This document shows positions 16,344-24,628 of a stretch of DNA of 64,000 bases, in pieces. Within the stretch, counting starts at the first letter, position 1; every line of letters begins with the position of its first letter. The position numbers were made by a program, and so were the translations under genes. The notes under the pieces are model-generated. The model had not been told where the DNA came from. It ran no database searches and worked only from the letters and a program-made list of their open reading frames with translations. Source of the stretch: Myxococcales bacterium (GTDB lineage Bacteria; Myxococcota; Myxococcia; Myxococcales; Myxococcaceae); NCBI GenBank assembly GCA_016191815.1, contig JACPVI010000053.1, forward strand, positions 78,709 through 142,708, read 5' to 3'.

Positions 16344-17351
16344 TCAGCGTTCGACCTTCAGGGGGCGGCGCTCGGCCAGCGAGCGGCTCGCCGCCCGGGC
16401 GAGGAGCACCGGCGCCCGCCCGTCCGCCGCGCCCACCGACGGGGCGATTCCCTTGCTCACGCAGTCCACGAAGTGGCGCAGCTCGTTCACGTACGCCTGT
16501 TCGAAGCGCTCGATGAACCAGAACAGGGGGCCGTCGGACCGATAACCCCCCACCCCGCCCACGGTCACGGTGCTGGGGGGAAGGTTGCCGACTTGGACCA
16601 CCCCGTCCGAGCCGAAGACCTCCACCCGCACGTCGTAGCCGTAGACCGCGCGGCGGCTGTTGTCGATGGAGCCCAGAGCTCCCGAGCCGTACCTCAGGCT
16701 GACCACCGCGGTGTCGATGTCGCCGACCTCGCGAATGGCAGGGTCCACCAGGTTCCCGCTGAAGGCAAACAACTCCTCCACCTCGTCGCCCATCATCCAG
16801 CGGGCCACGTCGAAGTCGTGGATGGTCATGTCCGCGAAGAGCCCGCCCGAGACCTTCACGTAGTCGATCGGCGGCGGCTTGGGATCGCGGCTGGTGATCC
16901 GGAGCAGCTGGGGCTCGCCGACCTTCCCTGCCTGCACCAGCTCCCTCGCCTTCTGGAACGAGGGATCGAACCGCCGGTTGAAGCCAACCTGAAAGAGGAC
17001 TCCGGCCCGCTTCACCTCGGCGATCGCGGCGTCGATCTTCTCCAGATCGAGATCGATCGGCTTCTCGCAGAAGACGTGCTTGCCCGACCTGGCCGCCTCT
17101 GCGATCAGGCGGGCGTGGGTGTCGGTGGACGAGGCGATCACCACTGCGTCGACCGAGTGGTCGGCGAGCACCTCCTCGATGCGGTCGGTGGCCTTCTGCG
17201 CCCGGACCCTCGCCGCGCAGGCCTCGGCGGCAGAGCGCATCACGTCAGCCACCGCCACCACCTCCGCGCCGGGGACGCGGAACGAAGCGTTCTCCGCGTG
17301 GACCCGGCCGATCCGCCCGGCGCCGATCACCGCGAGCCTCACGTTTCCCAT
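16344..17351 (-). CDS. iolG: Inositol 2-dehydrogenase (IolG, Gfo/Idh/MocA family)
   Basis: 335 residues, the normal length. Oxidises myo-inositol to scyllo-inosose with NAD+. The N-terminal Rossmann fold has AVIGAGRIGRVHAEN. The catalytic block EKPIDLDLEKID has the family Lys in C-E-K-P. The later GGLFADMTIHDFDVARW holds the substrate-binding Asp and His characteristic of IolG. ATG 17351 has GGAGG 6 nt upstream. Lies 77 bp after iolB on the same strand and is coupled to the sirtuin. Other Gfo/Idh enzymes are similar, but the iolB neighbour supports the call. Confidence 0.9.
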   Translation of the reverse strand: MGNVRLAVIGAGRIGRVHAENASFRVPGAEVVAVADVMRSAAEACAARVRAQKATDRIEEVLADHSVDAVVIASSTDTHARLIAEAARSGKHVFCEKPIDLDLEKIDAAIAEVKRAGVLFQVGFNRRFDPSFQKARELVQAGKVGEPQLLRITSRDPKPPPIDYVKVSGGLFADMTIHDFDVARWMMGDEVEELFAFSGNLVDPAIREVGDIDTAVVSLRYGSGALGSIDNSRRAVYGYDVRVEVFGSDGVVQVGNLPPSTVTVGGVGGYRSDGPLFWFIERFEQAYVNELRHFVDCVSKGIAPSVGAADGRAPVLLARAASRSLAERRPLKVER

Positions 17352-17428
17352 CGGAACCCTCCGGGCGGCGAAGATTAGGGGCAGAGGGCCGGCTCCGCCA
17401 GGGGCGCGTAGGGCTAGCCAGCGGAGCA

Positions 17429-18250
17429 CTAGCGCTCGGGCCGCTTCCAGCTCGCGCGGACGAAGGCCAGCTCGGGGTCGTCGCTGGCGGCCATCGAGCG
17501 CCCGGAGCCGGCCAGCACGTTGAGGTAGTAGACGTTGAACCCGGGAGCGGCGACCACCGGGTGGTAGCCCTCGCGGACCAACACCAGATCTCCATCGCGC
17601 ACCACCACCGCCTCGTCGATGCGGAGGTCCGGCGTGTAGATGCGCTGGAGGCCCCACCCTCCCGGCCGGTCGACGCGGAAGTAGTAGATCTCCTCGAGGT
17701 CGTGCTCGTGGGGAGGGCGGTGCTCGTCGTGCTTGTGCGGCGGGTAGCTCGACCAGTTGCCCGAGGGGGTGAAGACCTCGACCACCATCAGCCGCTCCGC
17801 CGGCCTCTCCGGAGGGAGGACGTGGTGGATGGTGCGGCTGGCGTTGCCGTCGCCCCGCTCTTCGATCGCCACCTCGGCGGGGCGAATGTGCCTGGCCGGG
17901 TGCCGCGCGGAAGTCGGGGCGGAGGCCTCCGCCAGCTCCAGCTCGCCGAGCGCGGTGAGCGCGTAGCGAGTCCCCGGCGGCAAGTAGAGGGCGTGGCAAC
18001 GCCCGCCGAACACTTCGGCGCGCTCGCCCACCTCGCCGAAGTCGCCCTCGCTGCTTTCCACCGAGGCGCGGCCGCCGAGGAAGACGAGGCACCTCTCCGC
18101 CGAACCGGTGTCCCTCTCGCGCCGCTCACCCGGGCCCAACCGCAGCACCTCGAACGAGATGAGCTCCCAGCCGGCACGGGCCGGGTCCACCGAAACCAGC
18201 GTGCCCGAGCTGTCGGGAGGCAAGCGGTTGGGGCGGTGAAGGAGATTCAT
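17429..18250 (-). CDS. iolB: 5-deoxy-glucuronate isomerase (IolB)
   Basis: 273 residues. Bicupin isomerase that converts 5-deoxy-D-glucuronate to 2-deoxy-5-keto-D-gluconate, the substrate of IolC, which is encoded divergently. The metal site is in SSYPPHKHDE and PPHEHDLEEIYYF. A later GYHPVVAAPGFNVYYLN block is typical of the family. ATG 18250 follows a TACTCT hexamer by 7 nt and has no clear ribosome binding site. First gene of the minus-strand iolB-iolG-sirtuin unit. Confidence 0.93.
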   Translation of the reverse strand: MNLLHRPNRLPPDSSGTLVSVDPARAGWELISFEVLRLGPGERRERDTGSAERCLVFLGGRASVESSEGDFGEVGERAEVFGGRCHALYLPPGTRYALTALGELELAEASAPTSARHPARHIRPAEVAIEERGDGNASRTIHHVLPPERPAERLMVVEVFTPSGNWSSYPPHKHDEHRPPHEHDLEEIYYFRVDRPGGWGLQRIYTPDLRIDEAVVVRDGDLVLVREGYHPVVAAPGFNVYYLNVLAGSGRSMAASDDPELAFVRASWKRPER

Positions 18251-18257
18251 CGCGGGC

Positions 18258-18263
18258 AGAGTA
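18258..18263 (-). promoter_or_regulatory. Weak -10-like hexamer TACTCT before iolB
   Basis: On the minus strand TACTCT ends 7 nt before ATG 18250. It matches the TATAAT consensus at only three positions, so it is weak, but the spacing equals that of the other candidate leaderless starts. The rest of the 18251-18403 divergent region shows a TTGACG at 18369 and no clear operator. Confidence 0.25.
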
Positions 18264-18403
18264 GTCCAGCCTCGGCCGCCCTGCGCGCGTGAGTGCAGAG
18301 CTCCGTCTACCATCCTGGGAAGGGCAAGGGTGAGGGCGCACCAAAGCCCGAGCCTGATCATCGGCGGTTGACGCGGGCCGCCCGGAGTGAGTGGATATCG
18401 GCC

Positions 18404-19351
18404 GTGGCCGCCACTTCCTTGGACGTCATCTGCGTCGGCCGAGCCGCCGTCGATCTCTACGCCGAGCAGGTCGGGGTTCCGCTGGAGGACGTTTCCTCCT
18501 TCGCCAAGTACCTCGGAGGCTCTCCCGCCAACGTCGCGGTGGGAGCCCGAAAGCTGGGCCTCTCCACCGCCATGCTCACCCGAGTGGGCGCCGACCCGAT
18601 GGGCGCCTTCGTGCGCAAGGCGCTCGCCGGCTACGGGGTGGACGTGTCGCACGTGACGGACGCCGGAGGCTTCCTCACCGGGCTGGTCATCCTCGGCATC
18701 GAGCCGCCGGATCGCTTTCCCATCCTCTTCTACCGGGAGCGCTGCGCCGACATCCAACTCCACGAGGGCGATGTCGAACCGCGGTGGGTTGCCTCTGCGC
18801 GGGCGACGGTGCTCTCCGGCACTCACCTCTCGCAGCCACAGAGCCGGGGAGCCCTCCACAAAGCCACCGAGGCCGCCTCCGGGGCGGGGCGGAAGGTGGC
18901 GCTGGACATCGACTGGCGGCCGTTCCTCTGGCCGGATGGCGGCAGAGCGGCGCGCGGCGTTTATCTCGAGGCGGCGTCGCGCTGCGATCTGGTGGTCGGC
19001 ACCGAGGAGGAAGCCGAAGCCGCCGGGGGCGTCGCCGCCCTGCGCGAGGCCTGCCCGGGCCTTTTGGTGGTGAAGCGGGGCGGACGCGGCTGTTCGGTGT
19101 TTCCGAGGGGCGCTCCGCCCTTGGACGTCCCTGGATTCAAGGTGGAGGTGCTGAACGTCCTCGGAGCCGGTGACGCCTTCCTCTCGGGTTTCTTGCGCGG
19201 GTGGCTGAGCGGCTGGGAGCCTGCCCGGTGCGCGCGCCTCGCCAACGCCGTCGGAGCGATCGTGGTGACCCGGCACGGCTGCGCCCCGGCAATGCCGACC
19301 TTCGAGGAGGTCGAGCAGTTCCTGGCCGACCGCGGCGAGGCGATCCCATGA
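18404..19351 (+). CDS. iolC: 5-dehydro-2-deoxygluconokinase (IolC, PfkB family)
   Basis: About 315 residues. Phosphorylates 2-deoxy-5-keto-gluconate in inositol breakdown. N-terminal DVICVGRAAVDLYAEQVG and YLGGSPANVAVGARKLG are IolC/PfkB hallmarks. The C-terminal NVLGAGDAFLSGFLRG carries the catalytic Asp and anion hole. The start is uncertain. GTG 18404 is proposed because homologues begin just before DVICVGR. The longer frame back to 18293 includes intergenic DNA. A TTGACG at 18369 may be a -35. Its TGA overlaps the ATG of the next gene (ATGA), so the two are co-translated. Confidence 0.88.
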   Translation: MAATSLDVICVGRAAVDLYAEQVGVPLEDVSSFAKYLGGSPANVAVGARKLGLSTAMLTRVGADPMGAFVRKALAGYGVDVSHVTDAGGFLTGLVILGIEPPDRFPILFYRERCADIQLHEGDVEPRWVASARATVLSGTHLSQPQSRGALHKATEAASGAGRKVALDIDWRPFLWPDGGRAARGVYLEAASRCDLVVGTEEEAEAAGGVAALREACPGLLVVKRGGRGCSVFPRGAPPLDVPGFKVEVLNVLGAGDAFLSGFLRGWLSGWEPARCARLANAVGAIVVTRHGCAPAMPTFEEVEQFLADRGEAIP

Positions 19352-20262
19352 GCAGCAAGGCGCACCGAGCGTCGTCCCGGCCGAAGGCGTCTCCCCGACG
19401 GCGCCCTGCCGCCACAGAGCTGCCCGCCTACTTGCTCGCCGCCGATCATCGGGTGCAGCTCGTGGAGCAAGCCCGGAAGCTCCGCAAGGACGAGACCGCC
19501 TGCCGCGAGTTCAAGTACCTGCTCGTGGAGGCCTTCCTCTCGGCCCGGGAAAAGTCGCTCTCGGTCCGGCAGAAGGGAGGGCTGATCCTCGACCCGGAGC
19601 TGGGCCCCGAGGCAATCCGGCTTGCGCGCTCCGAGGGGGTGCCCTTCGGGCTTCCTGCCGAACGCTCGGGATCTTTCCCGCTCGAGCTGTACTCCAACTT
19701 CGAGGAGCTGGCGCGATACGTGCGGCCGGCCTTCATCAAATGCCTCTTGAGGGCGCGGCAGGACGATCCCCCCGGGCTCTTCCTCGCTCAGTCCGCGACG
19801 GTGGCGCGCCTCTCGGCGGCCTGCCAAAGGGCGCGTCTGCCGCTGGTGCTGGAGTTGATCCTCCATAGGCGCCAGGCGGAGCCGGAGGCCACCTTCGATC
19901 GGGCGGTGCGGGCGCCGCTCACCGCCTGGACGATGAGGCTGCTCTGTGCGCTCGGCGCTCGCCCTGCGGTTTGGAAGCTCGAGGGCATGGAGAGCGCCGA
20001 GGCCATCGCCGAGGTCGCTTCCGCCTGCTCGCCGGGCGTGCGCATGGTGGTGCTGGGGAAGAGCGCCCAGCCCGAGACGCTGTCCAAGTGGTTCCGCGCC
20101 GCGCGCACCGCGAGCGTCTGCACGGGGTTCGCGGTGGGCCGCTCCATCTTCTGGGAGCCGTTCCTGGGGCACCTCCGCGGCGCCCCAGCCGAGGAGACCA
20201 CCGCCGCGATTCGGGACCGGTACCTCGACGTGGTCCGCCGATGGGAGGCCGCCGCTCCGTGA
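19348..20262 (+). CDS. DUF2090 protein, probable 2-deoxy-5-keto-gluconate-6-phosphate aldolase
   Basis: 304 residues. Resembles the DUF2090 domain usually fused to the C-terminus of proteobacterial IolC, where the fusion is annotated as a bifunctional kinase/aldolase. Shared features are YLLAADHRVQLVEQA at the start, a TIM-barrel-like series of beta/alpha segments, and the ending FWEPFLGHLRG with ETTAAIRDRYLDVVRRW. Here it is a separate gene overlapping iolC by 4 bp. The aldolase reaction would give dihydroxyacetone phosphate and malonate semialdehyde. The first 20 residues are basic and Ser/Pro-rich and may not be folded. Confidence 0.8.
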   Translation: MSSKAHRASSRPKASPRRRPAATELPAYLLAADHRVQLVEQARKLRKDETACREFKYLLVEAFLSAREKSLSVRQKGGLILDPELGPEAIRLARSEGVPFGLPAERSGSFPLELYSNFEELARYVRPAFIKCLLRARQDDPPGLFLAQSATVARLSAACQRARLPLVLELILHRRQAEPEATFDRAVRAPLTAWTMRLLCALGARPAVWKLEGMESAEAIAEVASACSPGVRMVVLGKSAQPETLSKWFRAARTASVCTGFAVGRSIFWEPFLGHLRGAPAEETTAAIRDRYLDVVRRWEAAAP

Positions 20263-20792
20263 GCGCGCCGACCGAGTGGCGCTACGGCCTTTCGACGACC
20301 TATCGAGGTATCTACCTTTTGAGGTACCTGCTCTTTTCGAGCGGGTTGGCGGTGGGCTTCGCGTTGCTGGAGCGGCAGGTGCTCGGCTCTCGGCCCCCGC
20401 TGGGAGGCCTCGCCGTAGGGCTGCTGGCGGGGCTGGTCCTCTTCCGAGGACAGCTCCGGCCGCTGCGCTGGCCCAGGGTGTTGCTGAGCCGCGAGACGCT
20501 CTACGTGGTCCACCGGAGGCAGACGGTGGCGCTGCCCTGGCCGGCGCTGCGCGAGGTCGCCCAGGTTGGGGAGCTGGTCGCGATCCGCCTGGCCCAGCCC
20601 ATCGCGGCGCCATCGGGCGAGCCCGCGGAGGAGATCCGGCTGGAGGCGAGGAAGCTCGGAGCGGCCCCCGATCGGCTCGCGACCGCGCTCGAGAGACTGA
20701 GGACGGACTCGGCGGCTCGCGGCGGGCTGCCGGAGGACGTGGCGGTGCGAGCGGTTCTGTCCGGCGAAAGAGGTCCCGTCTCCCGCTACTGA
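20259..20792 (+). CDS. Small inner-membrane protein, unknown
   Basis: 177 residues from GTG 20259, which overlaps the previous stop as GTGA. ATG 20241 is possible. Two hydrophobic helices (about residues 20-40 and 45-62) are followed by a cytoplasmic beta-rich part of about 110 residues beginning RVLLSRETLYVVHRRQTV and ALPWPALREVAQVGE. That layout resembles small two-TM proteins with a bacterial PH-like domain, which is a guess. Its place at the end of iolC-DUF2090 may be positional only. Confidence 0.65.
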   Translation: MSAPTEWRYGLSTTYRGIYLLRYLLFSSGLAVGFALLERQVLGSRPPLGGLAVGLLAGLVLFRGQLRPLRWPRVLLSRETLYVVHRRQTVALPWPALREVAQVGELVAIRLAQPIAAPSGEPAEEIRLEARKLGAAPDRLATALERLRTDSAARGGLPEDVAVRAVLSGERGPVSRY

Positions 20793-20864
20793 ATACCCCT
20801 CCCACGGGCAGGCACGAATCGTCGCAATGCCTACCAGGCTATTTCGCTGACCCCGCCGCTGCAC

Positions 20865-20900
20865 GTCGCCGTCGCCGTCGCCGACCACGTCGCCGACCAC
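20865..20900. repeat. Short tandem repeat of GTCGCC and GACCAC
   Basis: GTCGCC three times, then GACCAC, GTCGCC, GACCAC. Lies in the 174-bp gap between the small membrane-protein gene and cmk. No gene is seen in that gap on either strand. Confidence 0.5.
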
Positions 20901-20966
20901 GTCTACGTCAACGACATCCCGCGCAAATTGGCGCTGGGGGCGACTTCGTTCAAGGGGCCGATGCGG

Positions 20967-21656
20967 TCAGCCCCGCCGCGCCATCCGCGAGCGCACCTCG
21001 GCCTCGAGCCGCAGGAGGACCTCTTCGATCGACGCCTCGCTCGAGTCGATCCGGATGGCGTCGTCCGCCGCCCTGAGCGGCGCCAACTCGCGCGACGAGT
21101 CATCGCGGTCCCGGCGGTTCTGGTCCGCCAGCACTTCCTCGAACGACGCCTCCACGCCCTTCTCCCCTAGCTCCGCGTGGCGCCTCCGCGCCCGCACCTC
21201 GGGACTCGCGTCGAGGAAGAACTTCGCCTCCGCGTCCGGGAAGACCACCGTGCCGATGTCCCGGCCCTCCAGCACCGCCCCTTGCTCCGCCGCCAGCGCC
21301 AGGCGGCGCTGCAGGCCCAGAAGCCCCTGCCTCACCACCGGCCGCGCCGACACCTTCGAAGCCCCCATCGACACTTCCGGCGCCCGGATGGCGGCGGTCA
21401 CGTCGTTTCCGCCCAGGTACACCCGGCTCTCACCGCCCACCGCGGCGAACGAGATCTGGATCCCGGCCACTAGCTCGCCCAGCCGGGCGTCGTCGTCGAG
21501 CGGCACTCCCCGGCGGCTCGCCTCCAGCGCCACGCACCTGTAGATCGCCCCGGTGTCCACCAGGGCGAAGCCCAGCCGCTTGGCGAGCTTTTTCGCGACC
21601 GTGGACTTGCCCGCGCCGGCGGGCCCGTCGATGGCCACGATGAACGTCCGGCTCAC
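20967..21656 (-). CDS. cmk: Cytidylate kinase
   Basis: 229 residues. Phosphorylates CMP and dCMP with ATP in the cytoplasm. The N-terminal P-loop IDGPAGAGKSTVAK, VDTGAIYRC, EGRDIGTVVFPDA and the lid segment RARRRHAEL are all present. The start is a GTG whose bases overlap the hisC stop (GTGA), so it is translated from the accA-hisC-cmk transcript. Nothing unusual in the active site. Confidence 0.96.
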   Translation of the reverse strand: MSRTFIVAIDGPAGAGKSTVAKKLAKRLGFALVDTGAIYRCVALEASRRGVPLDDDARLGELVAGIQISFAAVGGESRVYLGGNDVTAAIRAPEVSMGASKVSARPVVRQGLLGLQRRLALAAEQGAVLEGRDIGTVVFPDAEAKFFLDASPEVRARRRHAELGEKGVEASFEEVLADQNRRDRDDSSRELAPLRAADDAIRIDSSEASIEEVLLRLEAEVRSRMARRG

Positions 21657-22744
21657 CGGAGGATCTCCGCCAGCTCCCTCACCAGCCGCTCGTTGTGCGC
21701 CCGCAGCCCCACCGTGATCCGCAGCGCATTCGGGTACCCGTAATTGGGGATCGGCCGGGTGATGATCCCCTTGCGGAGCAACTGCTCGTAGACCGGCGCC
21801 GCGGGGCGCCCGAGGTCGGCGAACACGAAGTTGGCGTGGCTGCGGGGCACCTCGATGCCGAGCTTCGACAGCTCCGCCGTGAGGTACTTGAGCCCGTGCC
21901 GGGTGGTCTCGCGGGTGGTCCGCACGTGCTCCACGTCGTCCAGCGCGGCCGTCCCCGCCGCCTGCGCCAGCGAAGAGAGGTTGAACGGCATCCGCGTCCG
22001 GTGGAGATAGGAGGCGAGCCGGGCCTGCATCACCCCATAGCCCAGCCGGATCCCGGCCAGCCCGTAGATCTTGCTGTAGGTGCGGATCACCACCAGGTTC
22101 GGTATCCGCCGGAAGTAGTCGAGGCCGTTGGGGTACTCCGGCCAGTCCACGTATTCGAAGTAGGCCTCGTCCAGCGCGATGATCGTCTCCTTGGGGACGC
22201 GCTCGAAGAAGGCCTCCAGCTCCGCCCGGCTCACCGCGGTGCCGGTGGGGTTGTCCGGGTTGGCGATGAAGATGATGCGCGTTTGGGGTTTGATCGCGGC
22301 GGCGATCGCCTCGAGGTCGTATCGGTAGTCGCGCCGCCGGGGGACCTCCACGATGCGGCGCCCGTGAGACTGCAGCGCCACCTTGTACATGAGGAACGAG
22401 CCCGCGCCGATGATCGCGTCGTCCTCCGGGGTGGTGAAGGTGCGGATCAACAGCTCGATGATCTCGTTCGAGCCGTTGCCCACGAAGACCTCGCTTGGCT
22501 CCACACCCAAGAAGGCGGCCAGCCTGCGGATGAGCAGGTAGGACGAGCCGTCAGGGTAGAGGTGCACCTTCCGGGCGGCCTGCTCGATCGCCTCGATCGC
22601 CAGCGGAGAGGGGCCCAGGGGGTTCTCGTTGGAGGCGAGCTTGATGACATTGGTGATCCCGTACTCCCGTTCGGTCTCTTCGATCGGCTTTCCAGGCGTG
22701 TAGGGCTGCAGGGTCTCGATGTGGTGGGCGACGAGCGGGTGCAT
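21653..22744 (-). CDS. hisC: Histidinol-phosphate aminotransferase
   Basis: 363 residues, standard length for this class I/II PLP enzyme. Converts imidazole-acetol phosphate to histidinol phosphate in His synthesis, and some homologues also act in Phe/Tyr synthesis. Visible: KLASNENPLGPSP, YPDGSSY, IANPDNPTGT, DEAYFEY, and the PLP lysine in RTYSKIYGLAGIRLGYG. The C-terminal Arg for the substrate lies in NALRITVG. GGGAGG lies 6-7 nt before ATG 22744, inside the accA end. There is a 3-bp gap to accA and a 4-bp overlap with cmk. No other his genes are nearby. Confidence 0.95.
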   Translation of the reverse strand: MHPLVAHHIETLQPYTPGKPIEETEREYGITNVIKLASNENPLGPSPLAIEAIEQAARKVHLYPDGSSYLLIRRLAAFLGVEPSEVFVGNGSNEIIELLIRTFTTPEDDAIIGAGSFLMYKVALQSHGRRIVEVPRRRDYRYDLEAIAAAIKPQTRIIFIANPDNPTGTAVSRAELEAFFERVPKETIIALDEAYFEYVDWPEYPNGLDYFRRIPNLVVIRTYSKIYGLAGIRLGYGVMQARLASYLHRTRMPFNLSSLAQAAGTAALDDVEHVRTTRETTRHGLKYLTAELSKLGIEVPRSHANFVFADLGRPAAPVYEQLLRKGIITRPIPNYGYPNALRITVGLRAHNERLVRELAEILR

Positions 22745-22747
22745 GCA

Positions 22748-23713
22748 TCACCTCCCAGCGAACGAGCCGAGCGCGCGGAACCTGAGGTAGCGGTGCTGCA
22801 CCAGCTGCTCCGGTGACATCGCCCGAAGCTCGGAGAGGTGCCGCTTGAGTGCCTTGCCGAGGTGGGCCGTGGCCCGGGCGGGGTCGCGGTGCGCCCCACC
22901 CGGCGGCTCGGGCACCAGCTCGTCGATGATCTTTATCCCCAGGAGGTCCTTGGCGGTCAGCTTCAAAGACTCCGCCGCCCTCTCCGCCCGGGTCGGGTCG
23001 CGGTAGAGGATCGAGGAGCAAGCCTCGGGGCTGATCACCGAGTAGATGCTGTTCTCCAACATGAGAATGCGGTTGCCCACGCCGATGGCGAGCGCGCCGC
23101 CCGAGCCTCCCTCGCCGATGACCGTGGAGATGATCGGCACCTTGAGCCGGCACATCACCTCGAGGTTGACGGCGATCGCCTCGGCCTGGCCCCGCTCCTC
23201 GGCGCCGATCCCCGGGTAGGCGCCCGGGGTGTCCACGAAAGTGAGGATCGGCTTCCCGAACCGCTCGGCGAGCTCCATCAAGCGGCGCGCCTTGCGGTAG
23301 CCCTCCGGCCTGGGCATCCCGAAGTTGCGGAGCATGTTCTCCTTGGTGCCGCGCCCCTTCTGGTGGCCAATCACCATCACCGGCAAGCCCTCGAAGCGCG
23401 CGAAGCCTCCCACGATGGAGGCGTCCTCGGCGAAGTGGCGGTCGCCTGCCAGCTCGAAGAAGTCGGTGAAGAGGTGCCCCAGGTAGTCCAGGAAGTAAGG
23501 ACGGCTCGGGTGGCGGGAGAGCTGGACCACTTGCCAGCGCGTCAGCTCGCTGAAGATCTCCTGCTGGAGCCTGGCCGCCTTCTTCTCGAGCTTGGAGATC
23601 TCCGCGCCGAAGTCCATCGCCCCGGTGTGGGACAAGGTTTTCAGCTCTTCGATCTTCTTCTCGAGTTCGAGCAGCGGCCGCTCGAAATCGAGCGCGTAGG
23701 ACATGCCCGCCAT
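22748..23713 (-). CDS. accA: Acetyl-CoA carboxylase carboxyltransferase subunit alpha
   Basis: 321 residues. With AccD it transfers carboxyl from biotin to acetyl-CoA, the first step of fatty acid synthesis. Family signatures: LDFERPLLELEKKIEEL, GDRHFAEDASIVGG, IGHQKGRGTKEN, FVDTPGAYPG, and EGGSGGALAIGVGN. Two in-frame ATGs, 23713 and 23704, are possible starts, and neither has a strong ribosome binding site. First gene of accA-hisC-cmk. The 89-bp divergent gap to the TPR gene contains a perfect inverted repeat (23753-23768). Confidence 0.96.
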   Translation of the reverse strand: MAGMSYALDFERPLLELEKKIEELKTLSHTGAMDFGAEISKLEKKAARLQQEIFSELTRWQVVQLSRHPSRPYFLDYLGHLFTDFFELAGDRHFAEDASIVGGFARFEGLPVMVIGHQKGRGTKENMLRNFGMPRPEGYRKARRLMELAERFGKPILTFVDTPGAYPGIGAEERGQAEAIAVNLEVMCRLKVPIISTVIGEGGSGGALAIGVGNRILMLENSIYSVISPEACSSILYRDPTRAERAAESLKLTAKDLLGIKIIDELVPEPPGGAHRDPARATAHLGKALKRHLSELRAMSPEQLVQHRYLRFRALGSFAGR

Positions 23714-23752
23714 GCGCGGCGCTCACTAGCACCCGCGACCGGGCGATTCAAC

Positions 23753-23768
23753 GCGCAACCCGTTGCGC
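23753..23768. promoter_or_regulatory. Perfect inverted repeat between accA and the TPR gene
   Basis: GCGCAAC and GTTGCGC flank CC. It lies in the divergent promoter gap, 7 bp before the TAGAAT hexamer of the TPR gene. An operator is likely but no regulator is known. Confidence 0.4.
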
Positions 23769-23802
23769 ACTGCGTAGAATGGCTCGTTGCGGAACAGCTC
23801 TC

Positions 23803-24510
23803 ATGCGCACTGCCGGGCTCCTCACCATCGCTTTGCTCGCGGCTCATCCCTCGCTCGCCGAGTCGGCGATGGACCTGAACACAAGGGGCTTCCGGCTCTA
23901 CCAGCAGGGCCGATACCCCGAGGCGCTGGAGCTGTTCCGGCAGGCCTTCCTCGCCGACGAGCGGCACGCGCTCGCGCACTACAACTACGCGGCGACGCTG
24001 GGAGTGCTCCGCAAGCGCGGGGAGGTGTGCGAGCACTCGGCCTTCAAGTCAGATATCCTCGCCCACCTCGAGGCGGCGGTGGCGCTGGATCCGCGTCGGC
24101 GGGCGCGGATGCAGAGGGACCCGGACTTCGATCCGGTGCGGGACACGATCCGGTACCAGCGGCTGCTCGGCCGGGACCCCTCCCGGGCGCGTGACGGGGC
24201 GATCCTGATCGAGCAGGTATCGTGGTTCGCGCCGCCCCAGGGAGCGTTCGGTTCGATGCTCCAGCTCGACTTCCAGGCAGTGGGGCGAGTGGTGGGGTGG
24301 CGGATGGTGATGGGCCCGGAAGACGCCGCTCCGACGAAGGTGGATCTCAAGGGACGCTACACGGTCCGCGGATCCGCGGTGGCGCTGGTGCTCGACAAGC
24401 CCCTCGAGGGGAAGAAGAGCTTCGAGGGCGTGCTCGGGCCCAATGGGACGCTGTCGTTTCCGGAGCCCATCGGGGACCTGACCGACCTGCCATCGGAGTG
24501 CGATGCCTAG
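23803..24510 (+). CDS. Exported TPR-repeat protein
   Basis: 235 residues from ATG 23803. ATG 23779 would extend it. A signal peptide is cleaved near SLAES. Residues about 25-110 form one or two TPR units (GFRLYQQGRYPEALELFRQA, then ALAHYNYAATLGVL). The C-terminal 110 residues are a beta-rich domain of no family I recognise. Probably periplasmic scaffold or lipoprotein-like partner. A TAGAAT hexamer at 23775-23780 could be a -10. Convergent with the ArsA gene across a gap holding a repeat copy. Confidence 0.75.
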   Translation: MRTAGLLTIALLAAHPSLAESAMDLNTRGFRLYQQGRYPEALELFRQAFLADERHALAHYNYAATLGVLRKRGEVCEHSAFKSDILAHLEAAVALDPRRRARMQRDPDFDPVRDTIRYQRLLGRDPSRARDGAILIEQVSWFAPPQGAFGSMLQLDFQAVGRVVGWRMVMGPEDAAPTKVDLKGRYTVRGSAVALVLDKPLEGKKSFEGVLGPNGTLSFPEPIGDLTDLPSECDA

Positions 24511-24568
24511 GACTCAGTCATTCGCGACTGACGCCATGGCCGGACGACGGCACCTCGCAGCGCCGCGC

Positions 24569-24589
24569 CCCTCACCCCGACCCTCTCCC
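24569..24589 (+). repeat. Intergenic repeat, copy B
   Basis: Same unit as 15544-15564, in the gap between the convergent TPR-protein and ArsA genes. Both copies sit at convergent ends, suggesting a transcription-terminating or REP-like element. Confidence 0.6.
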
Positions 24590-24628
24590 AGAGTCAGAGA
24601 GAATCCCCTCTCGCGCGGGTGGGGCGAA

